Of a stretch of 64,000 nucleotides of DNA, positions 29,984-38,583 are shown piece after piece. The DNA comes from CAVWCQ01 sp963753545 (lineage in GTDB: Bacteria; Chloroflexota; Anaerolineae; Aggregatilineales; Aggregatilineaceae). Within the stretch, counting starts at the first letter, position 1, and each line of letters starts with the position of its first letter. The notes beneath the pieces are model-generated. The model searched no databases, was not told the DNA's origin, and was given only the letters and a program-made list of their open reading frames with translations. Made by a program: the position numbers and the translations under genes. The DNA is taken from positions 2,170,001 to 2,234,000 of the forward strand of contig CAVWCQ010000008.1 of NCBI GenBank assembly GCA_963753545.1, read 5' to 3'.

Positions 29984-30093
29984 CAAAAAAATCCACTGAA
30001 GGGCGTGAGACGGGGGGAACCCTTCAGTGGACTTTAGGATCAGGCGTCAAAGCTGTTCAGTCCGAGGGGGTGACGCCTGATCCATGCTGAACA
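29984..30093 (-). ncRNA. Candidate structured RNA with pseudoknot potential and terminator
   Basis: Read on the minus strand, a 7-nt segment TGTTCAG (complement of 30087-30093) and a 13-nt segment GGATCAGGCGTCA (complement of 30071-30083) are followed by their exact complements in the order A-B-A'-B'. This interleaved order is that of an H-type pseudoknot. A 12-bp perfect hairpin (29992-30003 with 30020-30031) follows and then seven T, like a terminator. It lies upstream of the NUDIX gene on the same strand. It could be a small RNA ending there, or a leader acting on the NUDIX gene. I recognise no known family. The other strand has the same pairings but no terminator. Confidence 0.4.
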
Positions 30094-30254
30094 CTTCTAG
30101 CTTACGCGCCTGATGTTTCAGCGCGAGTGCAGACATGTGTTGGTTTGATTGCACCGTGTGACAGGTTGGTGACACCCAGTAATCAGGTTTGTATCTGCAC
30201 AGGCTCTGTTGTATGCTTGATTCGAGATCATACTGACTCTGGGAGGATTTGTGG

Positions 30255-30818
30255 ATGGATAACGAGCTTTACAGGCGGATCATCAGCGAACGCAGCGGGA
30301 CCGAAAAGAAGTGGATTGGACGGATCCCTGGCTTCGAGGGTTATGCCGAAATGAGTGCCCGGCGGCAGGCGGATCGGCTGATCCGGGAATACGTATCCAA
30401 TCATCTGCGCCAGCAGTTGTACCGTTTGCCCACCATTGAAAAGACACTTCTGGACGCGGGCGGCCTCTCGTACATGAGCAAGACGCGCAGCGCCAAAACG
30501 AAGTTCCAGACGTTTGTCGATCGGATCGCCACCGATTCGCCCGGCTACACAGGGTTCTTTGACGCGATCAAGATCGGGCCAGATGATCTGGCGGTGGTCT
30601 ATGCCTTTGACGAAGCACTGCTCGGCTATGTGGATCAGTTCAAGGCCACGCTGGACGGCCTGCAAGACGCATCGCTGAAAAACGAAGGTGTTGACGAGCA
30701 CATTCGCGCCCTGGACGCGCTGACGATTGAGGCCAACGAAGCCTACAGCATGCGCGACGATGTTCTGAAAGACATTGGCGGCGGCAAATCCCCAGCCGAT
30801 CAAAAACCGGCTGAATAG
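30255..30818 (+). CDS. Conserved hypothetical protein paired with an SPFH protein
   Basis: A 187-residue soluble, mostly helical protein with no motif that I can name. Charged and regularly spaced leucines (ADRLIREYVSNHLRQQLYRL, VDQFKATLDGLQDASL) suggest a helical bundle. The start at 30255 has gggagg 8 nt upstream. The gene lies 39 bp before the SPFH gene, in the same direction, so the two are very likely one operon and the protein probably works with or regulates the SPFH protein. Function unknown. Confidence 0.65.
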   Translation: MDNELYRRIISERSGTEKKWIGRIPGFEGYAEMSARRQADRLIREYVSNHLRQQLYRLPTIEKTLLDAGGLSYMSKTRSAKTKFQTFVDRIATDSPGYTGFFDAIKIGPDDLAVVYAFDEALLGYVDQFKATLDGLQDASLKNEGVDEHIRALDALTIEANEAYSMRDDVLKDIGGGKSPADQKPAE

Positions 30819-30857
30819 GTCTTTTCTTTACTATCGGATGGCTAAGGAGAAGAATCG

Positions 30858-31934
30858 ATGGCACGGATTATCGATGTCGTTGACCATGTTAATGTGATGG
30901 ATGATGAGCTGGTCTACCGTGAGCCACAAAAGGGCGGCGGTGACTTTCGGATGGGATCGCAGGTAATCGTCCAGGAGAGCCAGGTGGCGGTGTTCGTGCG
31001 CCAGGGGCAGGTTTTGGATGCGCTGGGACCCGGATCGCACACTCTGAGCACGGCGAACCTGCCGATCCTGTCCACTCTGGTTGGGTTCGTGACCAGCGGG
31101 CGCAACCCCTTCACGGCGGATCTTTATTTTGTCAACCAGAAAGATCTGCCGCAGGTTCCCTGGGGGACCAACCCGCCCATTGTGCTGGAAACGCCGGGCA
31201 AGGGTGTTGGTGTAGTGCTGCTGATCACGCACGGCGTAATCGATATCGGCGTCGATGATCCGACGCGGTTTGTCAAGCAGTATGGCGTGGGCAAGGCGAT
31301 TCTGCGCCTGGACGATATTCGGGATCGCATCCAGTCGATGCTGCTGGGCGAAATGGCGACTCTGATTTCAAGTTCCGGCGCGAAAAGCATTATGGATGCC
31401 AACCGTCTGCTCTCCGACCTGGAAGGCGCGGCGCTGGCCCGCCTCAATGAGCAGTTCGCGCAGATCGGCATGCGGATCAAGGCCTTCGAATCATCCCCAT
31501 TCACGGCGAAGGAAGTCACCACCGACGAACTGCGCAATTATGTGGACTTCGATACCTGGCAGCGGATTAAGCAGTTGGAAGTCGCCAATACGGCGGCTGG
31601 CAACCAGGGTCTGGGCGGTGCGATGGCGGGCGCAGGCGTTGGGCTGGGCGTCGGACAGCAGATGGGCGCGATGCTCAATCCCGAACAGGCCGCGCTGCAA
31701 CAGCAGCAGCAAATGATGATGAACCAGATGATGATGCAGATGATGCAGAACAACCAGCAGGGGCAGGGCGCTCAGTTGCCTGCGGCGGCGAATGCGGTCC
31801 CGCAGACGGCGGCGGAAATCAAGGCCTACCTGGATCAACTGGACATGAAGCTGGCATCCGGCGAGATCAAAGAAGAAACCTACGATAAGCTCTATGCCAA
31901 ATGGGAAGCCCGCTTGAAGGAACTGGGCGGATAG
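30858..31934 (+). CDS. SPFH/Band 7 family protein (virion core protein-like)
   Basis: A 358-residue protein of the SPFH superfamily that may form a scaffold or stress-related membrane-associated assembly. The SPFH region covers about residues 30-230, with VIVQESQVAVFVRQGQVLDA at its start. A Gly-rich stretch, a Gln/Met-rich low-complexity segment (residues 270-300) and a short C-terminal SHOCT-like helix pair (AYLDQLDMKLASGEIKEETY) follow. The first 25 residues lack a clear membrane anchor. The neighbour upstream is its probable operon partner. A strong hairpin at 31969 follows the stop. Confidence 0.8.
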   Translation: MARIIDVVDHVNVMDDELVYREPQKGGGDFRMGSQVIVQESQVAVFVRQGQVLDALGPGSHTLSTANLPILSTLVGFVTSGRNPFTADLYFVNQKDLPQVPWGTNPPIVLETPGKGVGVVLLITHGVIDIGVDDPTRFVKQYGVGKAILRLDDIRDRIQSMLLGEMATLISSSGAKSIMDANRLLSDLEGAALARLNEQFAQIGMRIKAFESSPFTAKEVTTDELRNYVDFDTWQRIKQLEVANTAAGNQGLGGAMAGAGVGLGVGQQMGAMLNPEQAALQQQQQMMMNQMMMQMMQNNQQGQGAQLPAAANAVPQTAAEIKAYLDQLDMKLASGEIKEETYDKLYAKWEARLKELGG

Positions 31935-31968
31935 CTTTCCCCGGCTTGTCCCTTATTCAAACGCACTC

Positions 31969-32013
31969 TCCCCTAAAATACCCCATTGAGGGACTATTTT
32001 AGGGGATTTTTTA
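31969..32013 (+). terminator. Rho-independent terminator of the SPFH operon
   Basis: TCCCCTAAAATA (31969-31980) and TATTTTAGGGGA (31995-32006) are perfect complements with a 14-nt loop, followed by TTTTTT. The second arm recurs exactly at 32079-32090. Confidence 0.8.
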
Positions 32014-32078
32014 GTCCCGAACGTATTTTTGAAGATGACCATCTCCAAATTAGTACTTAAGGTTCAACTTTAAGGGAG

Positions 32079-32090
32079 TATTTTAGGGGA
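32079..32090 (+). repeat. Second copy of the terminator arm TATTTTAGGGGA
   Basis: This 12-mer repeats the 3' arm of the terminator at 31995-32006 exactly, 84 nt further on. It could pair with the same 5' arm, so two alternative hairpins are possible. It lies in a 447-bp gap (31935-32381) in which I see no gene. Confidence 0.5.
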
Positions 32091-32299
32091 CCGATCTGTG
32101 CTATCCTGGAAGTATGCGTTTTACTTAACCCTTTTTCTGCGCTATCTACAGTGAAGCAGTTTCTTCTCGTGCGGGTCAGGGAACAGGTTAGAAAATGGTT
32201 TAGGATACCCCCAAAAAAACATGAGTTGGCGGATCGTCACGAGAAGAAACGATCAACTAGGTTGTTTCTTCGGCTAGCGCTAACGCTTTTTAGGGGTCT

Positions 32300-32354
32300 A
32301 AATGCATCAAAAACCCTGCTAAATGGATCAAAACCGCCCTTTAATCGATCAAAA
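32300..32354 (+). repeat. Three spaced ATCAAAA direct repeats
   Basis: AAATGCATCAAAAA, AAATGGATCAAAA and AATCGATCAAAA lie at 32300, 32321 and 32343, with a spacing of 21-22 bp, close to two helical turns. The spacing on one DNA face suggests protein binding, but no function is known. They lie between the SPFH operon and the convergent GT39 gene. Confidence 0.4.
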
Positions 32355-32381
32355 TGGGCCGTTTGTTGAATTTAGAGTCGC

Positions 32382-34241
32382 CTATTTGATCACTGTCGTC
32401 AGGCGATAGCTGTCTCCCAACGGGTTACCAGAAGCGTCGGAAACGGGCAGGCGCTGGTTCGGATCGGCGGGATCGTAGAAGCCGGCTTCCAGCGAATACG
32501 TGCCGGGAGCCAGTTGGACCGAATCGAGCAGTTGGTAGGAATCGCGCAGCAGTTCGCCCGGTTTCCAGACGGTGGTTGGGACAACGCCTCCCAGCGGCGG
32601 GTGATCGTCCTGGTCCCACAGGGGGCTGCCGGACGGCGACGGCGTGGATCCGATCAGATGGGTGAAGACGGTGTAACTGATCTCGGTCTGGCGCAGCGGC
32701 TCCCAGTAGAGCAGCAGAGTCAGCGCCTGCGTGCCATCATCCGGACCGAGCAGGGTATACCCTTTTAAGCGGACGATATCGCCAAACCGGATATCGAGCG
32801 GAACGGCAATTTCACCGGGCCAGACCTGCCGCTGGCGGTACTGGATGACCGTAAAGCTGGATATCGTGTGCGTGCTGATTTCCTGAAGATGATCGGCCAG
32901 ATACGTCTCCACAGGCGGGAAGCGCCCAACCAGCCAGATAGTGTGATAGTGAGGCAGTTCATCATCCAACTGCTTGGCAATGTCTTCGCCATAAATCAGG
33001 CTAGTCTCGGCAGCGCTGCCCCGGTAGTAGTAGCCAAAGGCAGGATCGGCAGACACTTGCAGGATCAGGTCACCGGGACGGGCGCGGCTGGTCAGATAAG
33101 CGATTAGGCGCGGCCAATCGCCTGCTTTGGGGTTTTCCCCGGCGTAATAATGGCGCAGATAGCTAAAGCCAACCAGCGGCGTGATCAGCAGGGCCAGCGA
33201 CACGACAACCAGCCCTCTCCGCAGCCCGGACCGCGCCTCCGTCCCGGCTCCAATCGCCCGCGCCATCAGCAGGAGCAGGGCAGGGGTGACGGCGATCAGA
33301 TAGCGGGGATGAAAGATGTTCATGCGGGCGTTGGTGATCAGCAGCAGGATTGTGGGAATCATCACCCAGGCCGCCAGCCAGAACAGCAGCTTACTTTGCG
33401 TGCGCGTTCCGACGATGAGCGCCAGGGCAACCAACCCGCACCAGAGCAGGGGAGCCGCCACCCGCCAGGGATTGGTGAGCGCGTCACCAACCAGCAGCGT
33501 TGGCAGGAAGCGCGTCAGCAGAGCGGGCAGGCTTGGCTCCGGCGTAGTCCCCTGATAGCCGCTGTGCGCCAGCCACCACACCTGGATAAACCAGGGAATC
33601 AGCAGAACTCCCAATGCACTCCAGGCGCTGACGGCGTGCCGCAGCCTGGATCGCCGGAACAGGAGCAGATAAAGCGCCTGCACGAACAGCAAAAAGGCTT
33701 CCAGGAAAAAGGTATAAAGTGCCAGCGCTTCGAGCAGGACATACAGCACCCAATCACGGCGGCGGTCGGAATCCAGGGCGCGGAGAAAGAGCATCATCGC
33801 CAGCGGGCTGAATCCGGCCCACAGCGCGTAGTTACGCACATCCTGGGCATGCCAGATGATAAACGGGTTAACGGCCCACAATCCCGCCGCGAGATAAGCG
33901 AGCCGTTCGCTGCGCAGCAGACGCCTCCCCAGCCGGTAAAGGGCGGCTGTTCCGATCAGAGTGCCCAGCAGCGGCAGATAGCGCATGGCAAACTCAGAGT
34001 CGCCCGCCATCTGCTTCCATGCCCAAAAGCCTAAAAACGTGCCGAGCGGGTGCGGTTCGCGGTGGGCCAGCCCGTCCTCCGCGTCCTGATCAGTATCGAT
34101 CAGCACGCGGGATGGCGAATCGGCCCAGTAGCGAACGGAAAAAGCCTCGTCACCGCGCAGTGGCATCGCCGCCAGACGATAGACGCGCAGCCCGAAGGTG
34201 AGGCCGAGCAGCGCGACCAGAATCAAAAGCCGCCGCAACAT
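32382..34241 (-). CDS. Membrane glycosyltransferase, GT39/ArnT-like
   Basis: A 619-residue polytopic membrane protein with about ten or more TM segments, of the family that moves sugars from polyprenyl phosphate donors. The first extracytoplasmic loop has PLRGDEAFSVRYW with the Asp-Glu pair expected at the active site, and a HREPHPLGTFLGFW stretch. The C-terminal 150 residues are soluble and beta-rich and may bind substrate. The start at 34241 follows the neighbouring gene by only 10 bp, which suggests one operon. In the sequence as given the two genes are fused by a lost base near 34406; this fusion is probably not real. Confidence 0.8.
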   Translation of the reverse strand: MLRRLLILVALLGLTFGLRVYRLAAMPLRGDEAFSVRYWADSPSRVLIDTDQDAEDGLAHREPHPLGTFLGFWAWKQMAGDSEFAMRYLPLLGTLIGTAALYRLGRRLLRSERLAYLAAGLWAVNPFIIWHAQDVRNYALWAGFSPLAMMLFLRALDSDRRRDWVLYVLLEALALYTFFLEAFLLFVQALYLLLFRRSRLRHAVSAWSALGVLLIPWFIQVWWLAHSGYQGTTPEPSLPALLTRFLPTLLVGDALTNPWRVAAPLLWCGLVALALIVGTRTQSKLLFWLAAWVMIPTILLLITNARMNIFHPRYLIAVTPALLLLMARAIGAGTEARSGLRRGLVVVSLALLITPLVGFSYLRHYYAGENPKAGDWPRLIAYLTSRARPGDLILQVSADPAFGYYYRGSAAETSLIYGEDIAKQLDDELPHYHTIWLVGRFPPVETYLADHLQEISTHTISSFTVIQYRQRQVWPGEIAVPLDIRFGDIVRLKGYTLLGPDDGTQALTLLLYWEPLRQTEISYTVFTHLIGSTPSPSGSPLWDQDDHPPLGGVVPTTVWKPGELLRDSYQLLDSVQLAPGTYSLEAGFYDPADPNQRLPVSDASGNPLGDSYRLTTVIK

Positions 34242-34251
34242 ACCCGCGCAG

Positions 34252-35342
34252 CTACGACTTTCCCCGCAGCGACTTGACCCAGGATAGATCTTTTTTGCTG
34301 AGACCATACCATCCTGGCTTCTGGCGTTTCCGCTCAAAGCGGCGCTGCAAGGCGGTCTGGACACTTTCCGGCTTGGGCGTTTGGATGGTGTGGATGACCT
34401 CAACGGGGAGCCTGCATCCGCATCTTCCGCTTTCAGGGCCTCTTCGATAGCGCCGTGTGTCACGCCAATTTTGAAGAGTTGGCCGGAGCGCACCACGTAG
34501 ACGATTCCCGCCTCTTCGTCGCCAGCTTCGACGTCTTCGAGTTCGTCGGCGTCGGTATCAGGCGCTTCTTCCTCGTCTTCGTCATCAACGGCAGCCGCGT
34601 CAATTCCCTGCTGCTCCAACTCTTCCCGCGTGACCAGCCCGAACATCGCATCGATCTTATCCAGCGCTTCGACGCTGAGTGTCTTGCGATCTTCGGCTTT
34701 CTGATCGCGCAAATAGGTGCGCAGCGACGGTTTTTTCTTCGAGTCGGCATAGAGGACGGGCAGAATCGGGTCTTCCATGTCTACCGTAACATGCAGGCCG
34801 ATGAAAACAACCAGGGGCTGCACTTCCACGCCGGAGTCCGGATCGATCTTGTTGATCAGCTTCTGGACCTGCTCAGCCTGATAGTAAGCGACGGTGAAGG
34901 GGTTGCCCAGCGCGTCCTGGCGCAGAAACCCATTGAGACGCCGGAAGATGCCGCCGCCCTCGGACCACTTTTTGCCTTTGACACTGTAGGCGCGATCCTG
35001 CCAGACGGTTGTCAGGGTGAACACCCCTTCCGGGCCGATCAGGACGTGTGGGGCAGGCAGCAGATAGTGGTAGATCGTGTATTTTCTTCCCAACCCTTTG
35101 AGCGATTCGGCAAGCACGGTCGTCGGGCGCGGCTCACGCACCCAAAGATTGGCCAGCCGGACCGAGGTGAGAGTCATGAACAGGAGCAGGGGCAGCAGGA
35201 AGCAGCTGATCTGAGCCGCTGCTGTCGGGCTGCGCCAGTTATAGATGAATCCGAAAACCATGCCGCCCAGACTGATAAAGAACAGGACCTGGGAAATAGT
35301 ACGGAAGCGTTGGACGTGCGCTTCGTTGATGACCACGCGCAT
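34252..35342 (-). CDS. Membrane protein with NERD-like and T5orf172 (GIY-YIG-like) domains (one frameshift)
   Basis: A protein of about 363 residues after repair. Two TM segments (about residues 15-35 and 42-62) form a hairpin. A NERD-like region follows (HVLIGPEGVFTLTTVW and about 80 residues beyond), but the acidic and Lys residues of active NERD nucleases are not visible. An acidic linker (DEDEEEAPDTDADE) leads to a T5orf172-type segment with IVYVVRSGQLFKIGVT, an ALQRRF region and PGWYGLS. One base lost in the G/C run at plus 34405-34408 shifts the frame; restoring it gives PVEVIHTIQTPKPESVQTAL and ends at TAG 34252. Function unknown. Confidence 0.7.
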
Positions 35343-35478
35343 AGGAGAAAAACCTTTCTGGATCGTGTGTTTTGATTCGACGCGGAAATGGTAACACAAA
35401 ACTGGCAGGAAAAGAACCGTCTGGTGAAGTTGCTCAGTCCTGGTATAATTCGCTGCTCAGACTGCCTTGAGATTGCCT

Positions 35479-36906
35479 ATGACGACACGAAAGCCCATTC
35501 AACAATGCGCCATTTGCGGCGCTCGACAAAGCCTTTCGACGCGCAAGTGTTCGATCTGCGGGGCGGTGCTGCCGGGCCACCCAACTTCCCTTGTGCCGCT
35601 GCCGCGCATCAATGAAGAGCGCCAGAAGCCCAAAGTTCCAACTCTCCAATATGATTCCTCCGTTGGTGAGGATGATCTGTATGCGGGTGACCTGGGCGGA
35701 CGGGCCGGGCGGTACGTCCTGATTGCTGCCGTTTGCGCCGCCCTGATTATTGGCCTGGGCATTGGTGTTGTGCTCACCGGGCTGGGGAGCGGTGACGCAT
35801 CCGGCAGCAAAGAACCGCAAGAGGCGGCTTTGTTGCAGGCCGGAACAGAGCGCCCAACGGTCCCGCCAACGGCAACACCGCGCGGTTCGACTCCTGCTGC
35901 TCCCTCAGCCACACGTTATCCGACGATGGCTTTTGTAACGGTCACTCCGGCCCCGCCGACTGAAACCGATACGCCAGAACCCGGCCCCTGTATCCAGGTG
36001 GCGCAGCAGGGCGATACGGTCTATGGTATGGCGATTCGCTGCGGACATCTTGATATGGCGGTTGTCGATCTGATCCTGCAAATGAACAACCTGAGCAGCG
36101 CGAACCAGCTTCAGCTTGGGCAACAGCTTACTATTCCCTGGCCTACTGTTACGCCGGGTGGCCCTGTGACCGAAGCGCCTGCCCCAGACGGGAACAGCGA
36201 TTCTGGGCTGTTTGTGACCGCGACGCCCGGCGTGATCTATAACGAGTTTGGGACGCCGAACTCGTTGGCAATGTATCAGAGCGTCGAACCCACGCTGCGC
36301 CCCGGTCAGGCATGGCATACGGTTGTATTGGGTGAGACGATTGACTCGATTGTGCTGGACTACAGCCTCCCCGATGCTCCGGTGACTGTGGAGATGCTGT
36401 CGCAGATTAACCCGGAAGTGGCTTTTTTGCAGTGCGACTATGGGTTGCAGTTGGGCGGGCCGAACTGCTCGGTGATGCTCTACGAAGGGCAGCAGATTCG
36501 CGTGCCCGTTCCTCTGCCAACCCAGACGCCGACTCCATCTCCGGTTGGGACGCTGACGCCGACCCCAACCGGGACCGCGACCTTTAACGCACCGTTCGCC
36601 GATTCTCCAGCGGACAAAGCCCACTACAACGCCGATCAGATGGTGACTCTGCGCTGGGGAGCAACCGGATCGCTTAACGGCGGCGAGCGATATATCGTGC
36701 GGGTGATCGATCAAACCAACGGGGATCAGCATTTGGCAGCCGTGACGGATACGATGTATGTTTTACCGGGCGGCTGGCAGCCATCGGACCGGGAAGAACA
36801 CACCTTTGAGTGGACCATCTCGGTGGGCAGGATCGATGCGCAGAACAATGTTGTTTCCGAGCAGCATATCACACAGCCGCGAACATTTACGTGGGACAGC
36901 CGTTAG
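35479..36906 (+). CDS. Zinc-ribbon membrane protein with divergent LysM domains
   Basis: A 475-residue protein. The N-terminus has two CxxC pairs (CAICGARQSLSTRKCSICGA), forming a small zinc ribbon in the cytoplasm. A TM segment (YVLIAAVCAALIIGLGIGVV) near residue 85 and a P/T-rich linker follow. A LysM-like domain starts at VAQQGDTVYGMAIRCGH, and a second weaker one at WHTVVLGETIDSIVLDYS carries extra Cys residues. The C-terminal 110 residues form an Ig-like domain (FADSPADKAHYNADQ... TFTWDSR). The start is ATG 35479 behind a TATAAT at 35444. A paralogous gene follows, 56 bp downstream. Confidence 0.75.
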   Translation: MTTRKPIQQCAICGARQSLSTRKCSICGAVLPGHPTSLVPLPRINEERQKPKVPTLQYDSSVGEDDLYAGDLGGRAGRYVLIAAVCAALIIGLGIGVVLTGLGSGDASGSKEPQEAALLQAGTERPTVPPTATPRGSTPAAPSATRYPTMAFVTVTPAPPTETDTPEPGPCIQVAQQGDTVYGMAIRCGHLDMAVVDLILQMNNLSSANQLQLGQQLTIPWPTVTPGGPVTEAPAPDGNSDSGLFVTATPGVIYNEFGTPNSLAMYQSVEPTLRPGQAWHTVVLGETIDSIVLDYSLPDAPVTVEMLSQINPEVAFLQCDYGLQLGGPNCSVMLYEGQQIRVPVPLPTQTPTPSPVGTLTPTPTGTATFNAPFADSPADKAHYNADQMVTLRWGATGSLNGGERYIVRVIDQTNGDQHLAAVTDTMYVLPGGWQPSDREEHTFEWTISVGRIDAQNNVVSEQHITQPRTFTWDSR

Positions 36907-36962
36907 CGTGGGGGGGGCGGCGCGCATTTGCGGCGCGTATTCGCGTTACTTGAGAGGATAGA

Positions 36963-38073
36963 TTGATGAAACGATTGATCCCGCTGATGATCCTCGCCAT
37001 GAGCCTGATCATTGCTGCCTGTGGGGATTCGCCGGACGAAAAACCAAAACGACCTTCTCCAACCCCACCTTTACCCGTTGCCAGCCCAACCGAGGTTATT
37101 CTCGCGCCAACCTATACGCCGGGCGGCCCGACTTTGACGCCATCGCTCACCCTGCCGCCCACCATTACCCCAACACAGACGCTGCCGCCTCCGCCACCAA
37201 CAGGAACGGAGACACCCACCGCAACGCCAGGACCCTATGAACATGTTGTCCAGGCAGGCGAATCGTGCGTGAGCATTGCGTCCAGTTACGGTCATGTCCA
37301 TCCCGACGTGATTGCCGCCATTCAATCGCTCAATGGCATTCAGTGCAGCTCTCTCCAGCAGGGGCAGACGATCCTGATCCCACGCCCGACTTTCACCCCG
37401 ACACCCATTGGAGCCGATCTCACACAGACGGCTGTTGCCACCAGTGCGCCGCCGATGGTGACCCTCAGCGCCGGGCCGAGTTTCAGCATCCAGCCTTATA
37501 CGGTTCAGGAAGATGATACCGTAAGTAGTATCGCAATTTATGCGGACAGCTCGCTGCGGCAGTTATGCGAGTTGAATCCACTACCAGATGGGATCGACTG
37601 CTCGCGCTGTGTCTGGGAATCGGCAAACTGCTGCTGCCCTGGTGGCCTTCTGGTGAGCGTGGGCCAGCAGGTCAACGTCCCCGCGCCGACGCCAACCCCA
37701 ACCTTTACGCCAACGTTCACCGGAAGTGAAACGCCAACGATGACGCCGACACACCGTCCGCCGCAGCCTGTTTATCCGGGCGATGGCGACAGCCTGAACG
37801 GTCCGGTTCGATTGTCGTGGCTGACCGTCGGTCCACTGGCGGAAGGTGAAACCTATCTGGTGACGGTGCGCGATGAGACGACGGGCGCAGCGTGGAGCGG
37901 AGAGACTCAGGCAGCTTTCGATTGATGTCCCGCAGGCGTATCTGGTCCCCGATGGTCAGACGCATACATTCGCCTGGCAGGTGTCAGTGGCACGCCTGGG
38001 CAGCGATGGTCTGCTGTACCCACTGGGTGCAGTGGTGCCCGAACGGCGCTTTACCTGGGGGGCAGGGCAGTAA
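36963..38073 (+). CDS. LysM lipoprotein, paralogue of the preceding gene (one frameshift)
   Basis: A lipoprotein of about 369 residues after repair. The signal sequence ends in a lipobox (SLIIAACGD) and is followed by a P/T-rich linker. LysM 1 is at HVVQAGESCVSIASSYGH, and a second LysM-like domain starts at YTVQEDDTVSSIAIYAD, both with Cys pairs. The C-terminal Ig-like domain (PVYPGDGDSLNGPVRLSWL) is broken near 37910 by an extra G; the repaired end reads GETQQLSIDVPQAYLVP to RRFTWGAGQ. The TFTW end closely matches RTFTWDSR of the upstream gene, so the pair probably arose by duplication. The start has gagagg upstream. Confidence 0.78.
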
Positions 38074-38080
38074 AAAAACA

Positions 38081-38130
38081 TCTCACCGCAACGAGCGCGG
38101 AGAGCGCAGAGAAAATCCAAGAAAAAAGCG
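38081..38130. repeat. Dispersed CCGCGGAGGACGCAGAG-type repeat, copy 2
   Basis: A diverged copy (tcaccgcaacgagcgcggag, agcgcagagaaaatcc, A-rich tail) of the repeat at 610-660, placed directly after the LysM lipoprotein stop codon. Confidence 0.55.
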
Positions 38131-38143
38131 ATAGATTAGCACA

Positions 38144-38173
38144 GGGCGCAGCGCATGACTGCGCCCCGTTTTA
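38144..38173 (+). terminator. Rho-independent terminator of the LysM lipoprotein gene
   Basis: GGGCGCAG and CTGCGCCC form an 8-bp stem with a 7-nt loop, followed by CGTTTTATT. It also ends at the stop codon of the convergent lipoprotein gene. Confidence 0.75.
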
Positions 38174-38518
38174 TTACTGCGCAGGTTCGGGGGTGGGAGT
38201 CGCACTGACAAGGCCAATAGTGGTCTCGCCCTTCTGATGGACAACCACTGCCGCGCTCTTGGACTCGCATTTCAGTTGGCTGCCCGTGCGCCCGGCATAA
38301 TCGACCGTGTAGGTGTACTGCACCTCGGTGCTGATGTCGATGCTGACTGTTTTGCCTTCTTCGACGGTATAGGTGGTTGTCTTATTGGTCGATGTGTTGG
38401 TAAAGTTAATCGTCGCCGTGCCGCACTCCGTTTGATTGCGAAAGCGAATGGTTGTATCGGTGGCGCAGGCAGCTAACAGCAGCACGGCTGCCAGGACAAG
38501 GATTAGACGCAGCTTCAT
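38174..38518 (-). CDS. Small putative lipoprotein
   Basis: A 114-residue protein with a lipoprotein signal (MKLRLILVLAAVLLLAAC, lipobox LLAAC) and a mature part rich in Thr and Ser. The mature part has regular short strands (TIRFRNQTECGTATINFTN, KTVSIDISTEVQYTYTVDYA) that suggest an all-beta domain with two Cys. The family is not recognised. The start lies at 38518, with aggagaaaaact upstream. Confidence 0.65.
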   Translation of the reverse strand: MKLRLILVLAAVLLLAACATDTTIRFRNQTECGTATINFTNTSTNKTTTYTVEEGKTVSIDISTEVQYTYTVDYAGRTGSQLKCESKSAAVVVHQKGETTIGLVSATPTPEPAQ

Positions 38519-38583
38519 TTAGTTTTTCTCCTGGGATGCATTCTCGGTGGGCGATTATAAAGACGCAGGAGGCAAATGACAAG

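Noticed and set aside
32151..32369. 72-codon frame in the gap after the SPFH gene
   Set aside because: It starts at GTG with no good RBS, has no known fold and reads through the spaced ATCAAAA repeats. Not supported as a gene.
32382..35399. A single 1005-residue fused protein (NERD-like plus glycosyltransferase)
   Set aside because: The reading between the two parts is not protein-like, and the alternative frame gives a coherent T5orf172-type end with a stop at 34252, followed 10 bp later by a good start for the glycosyltransferase.
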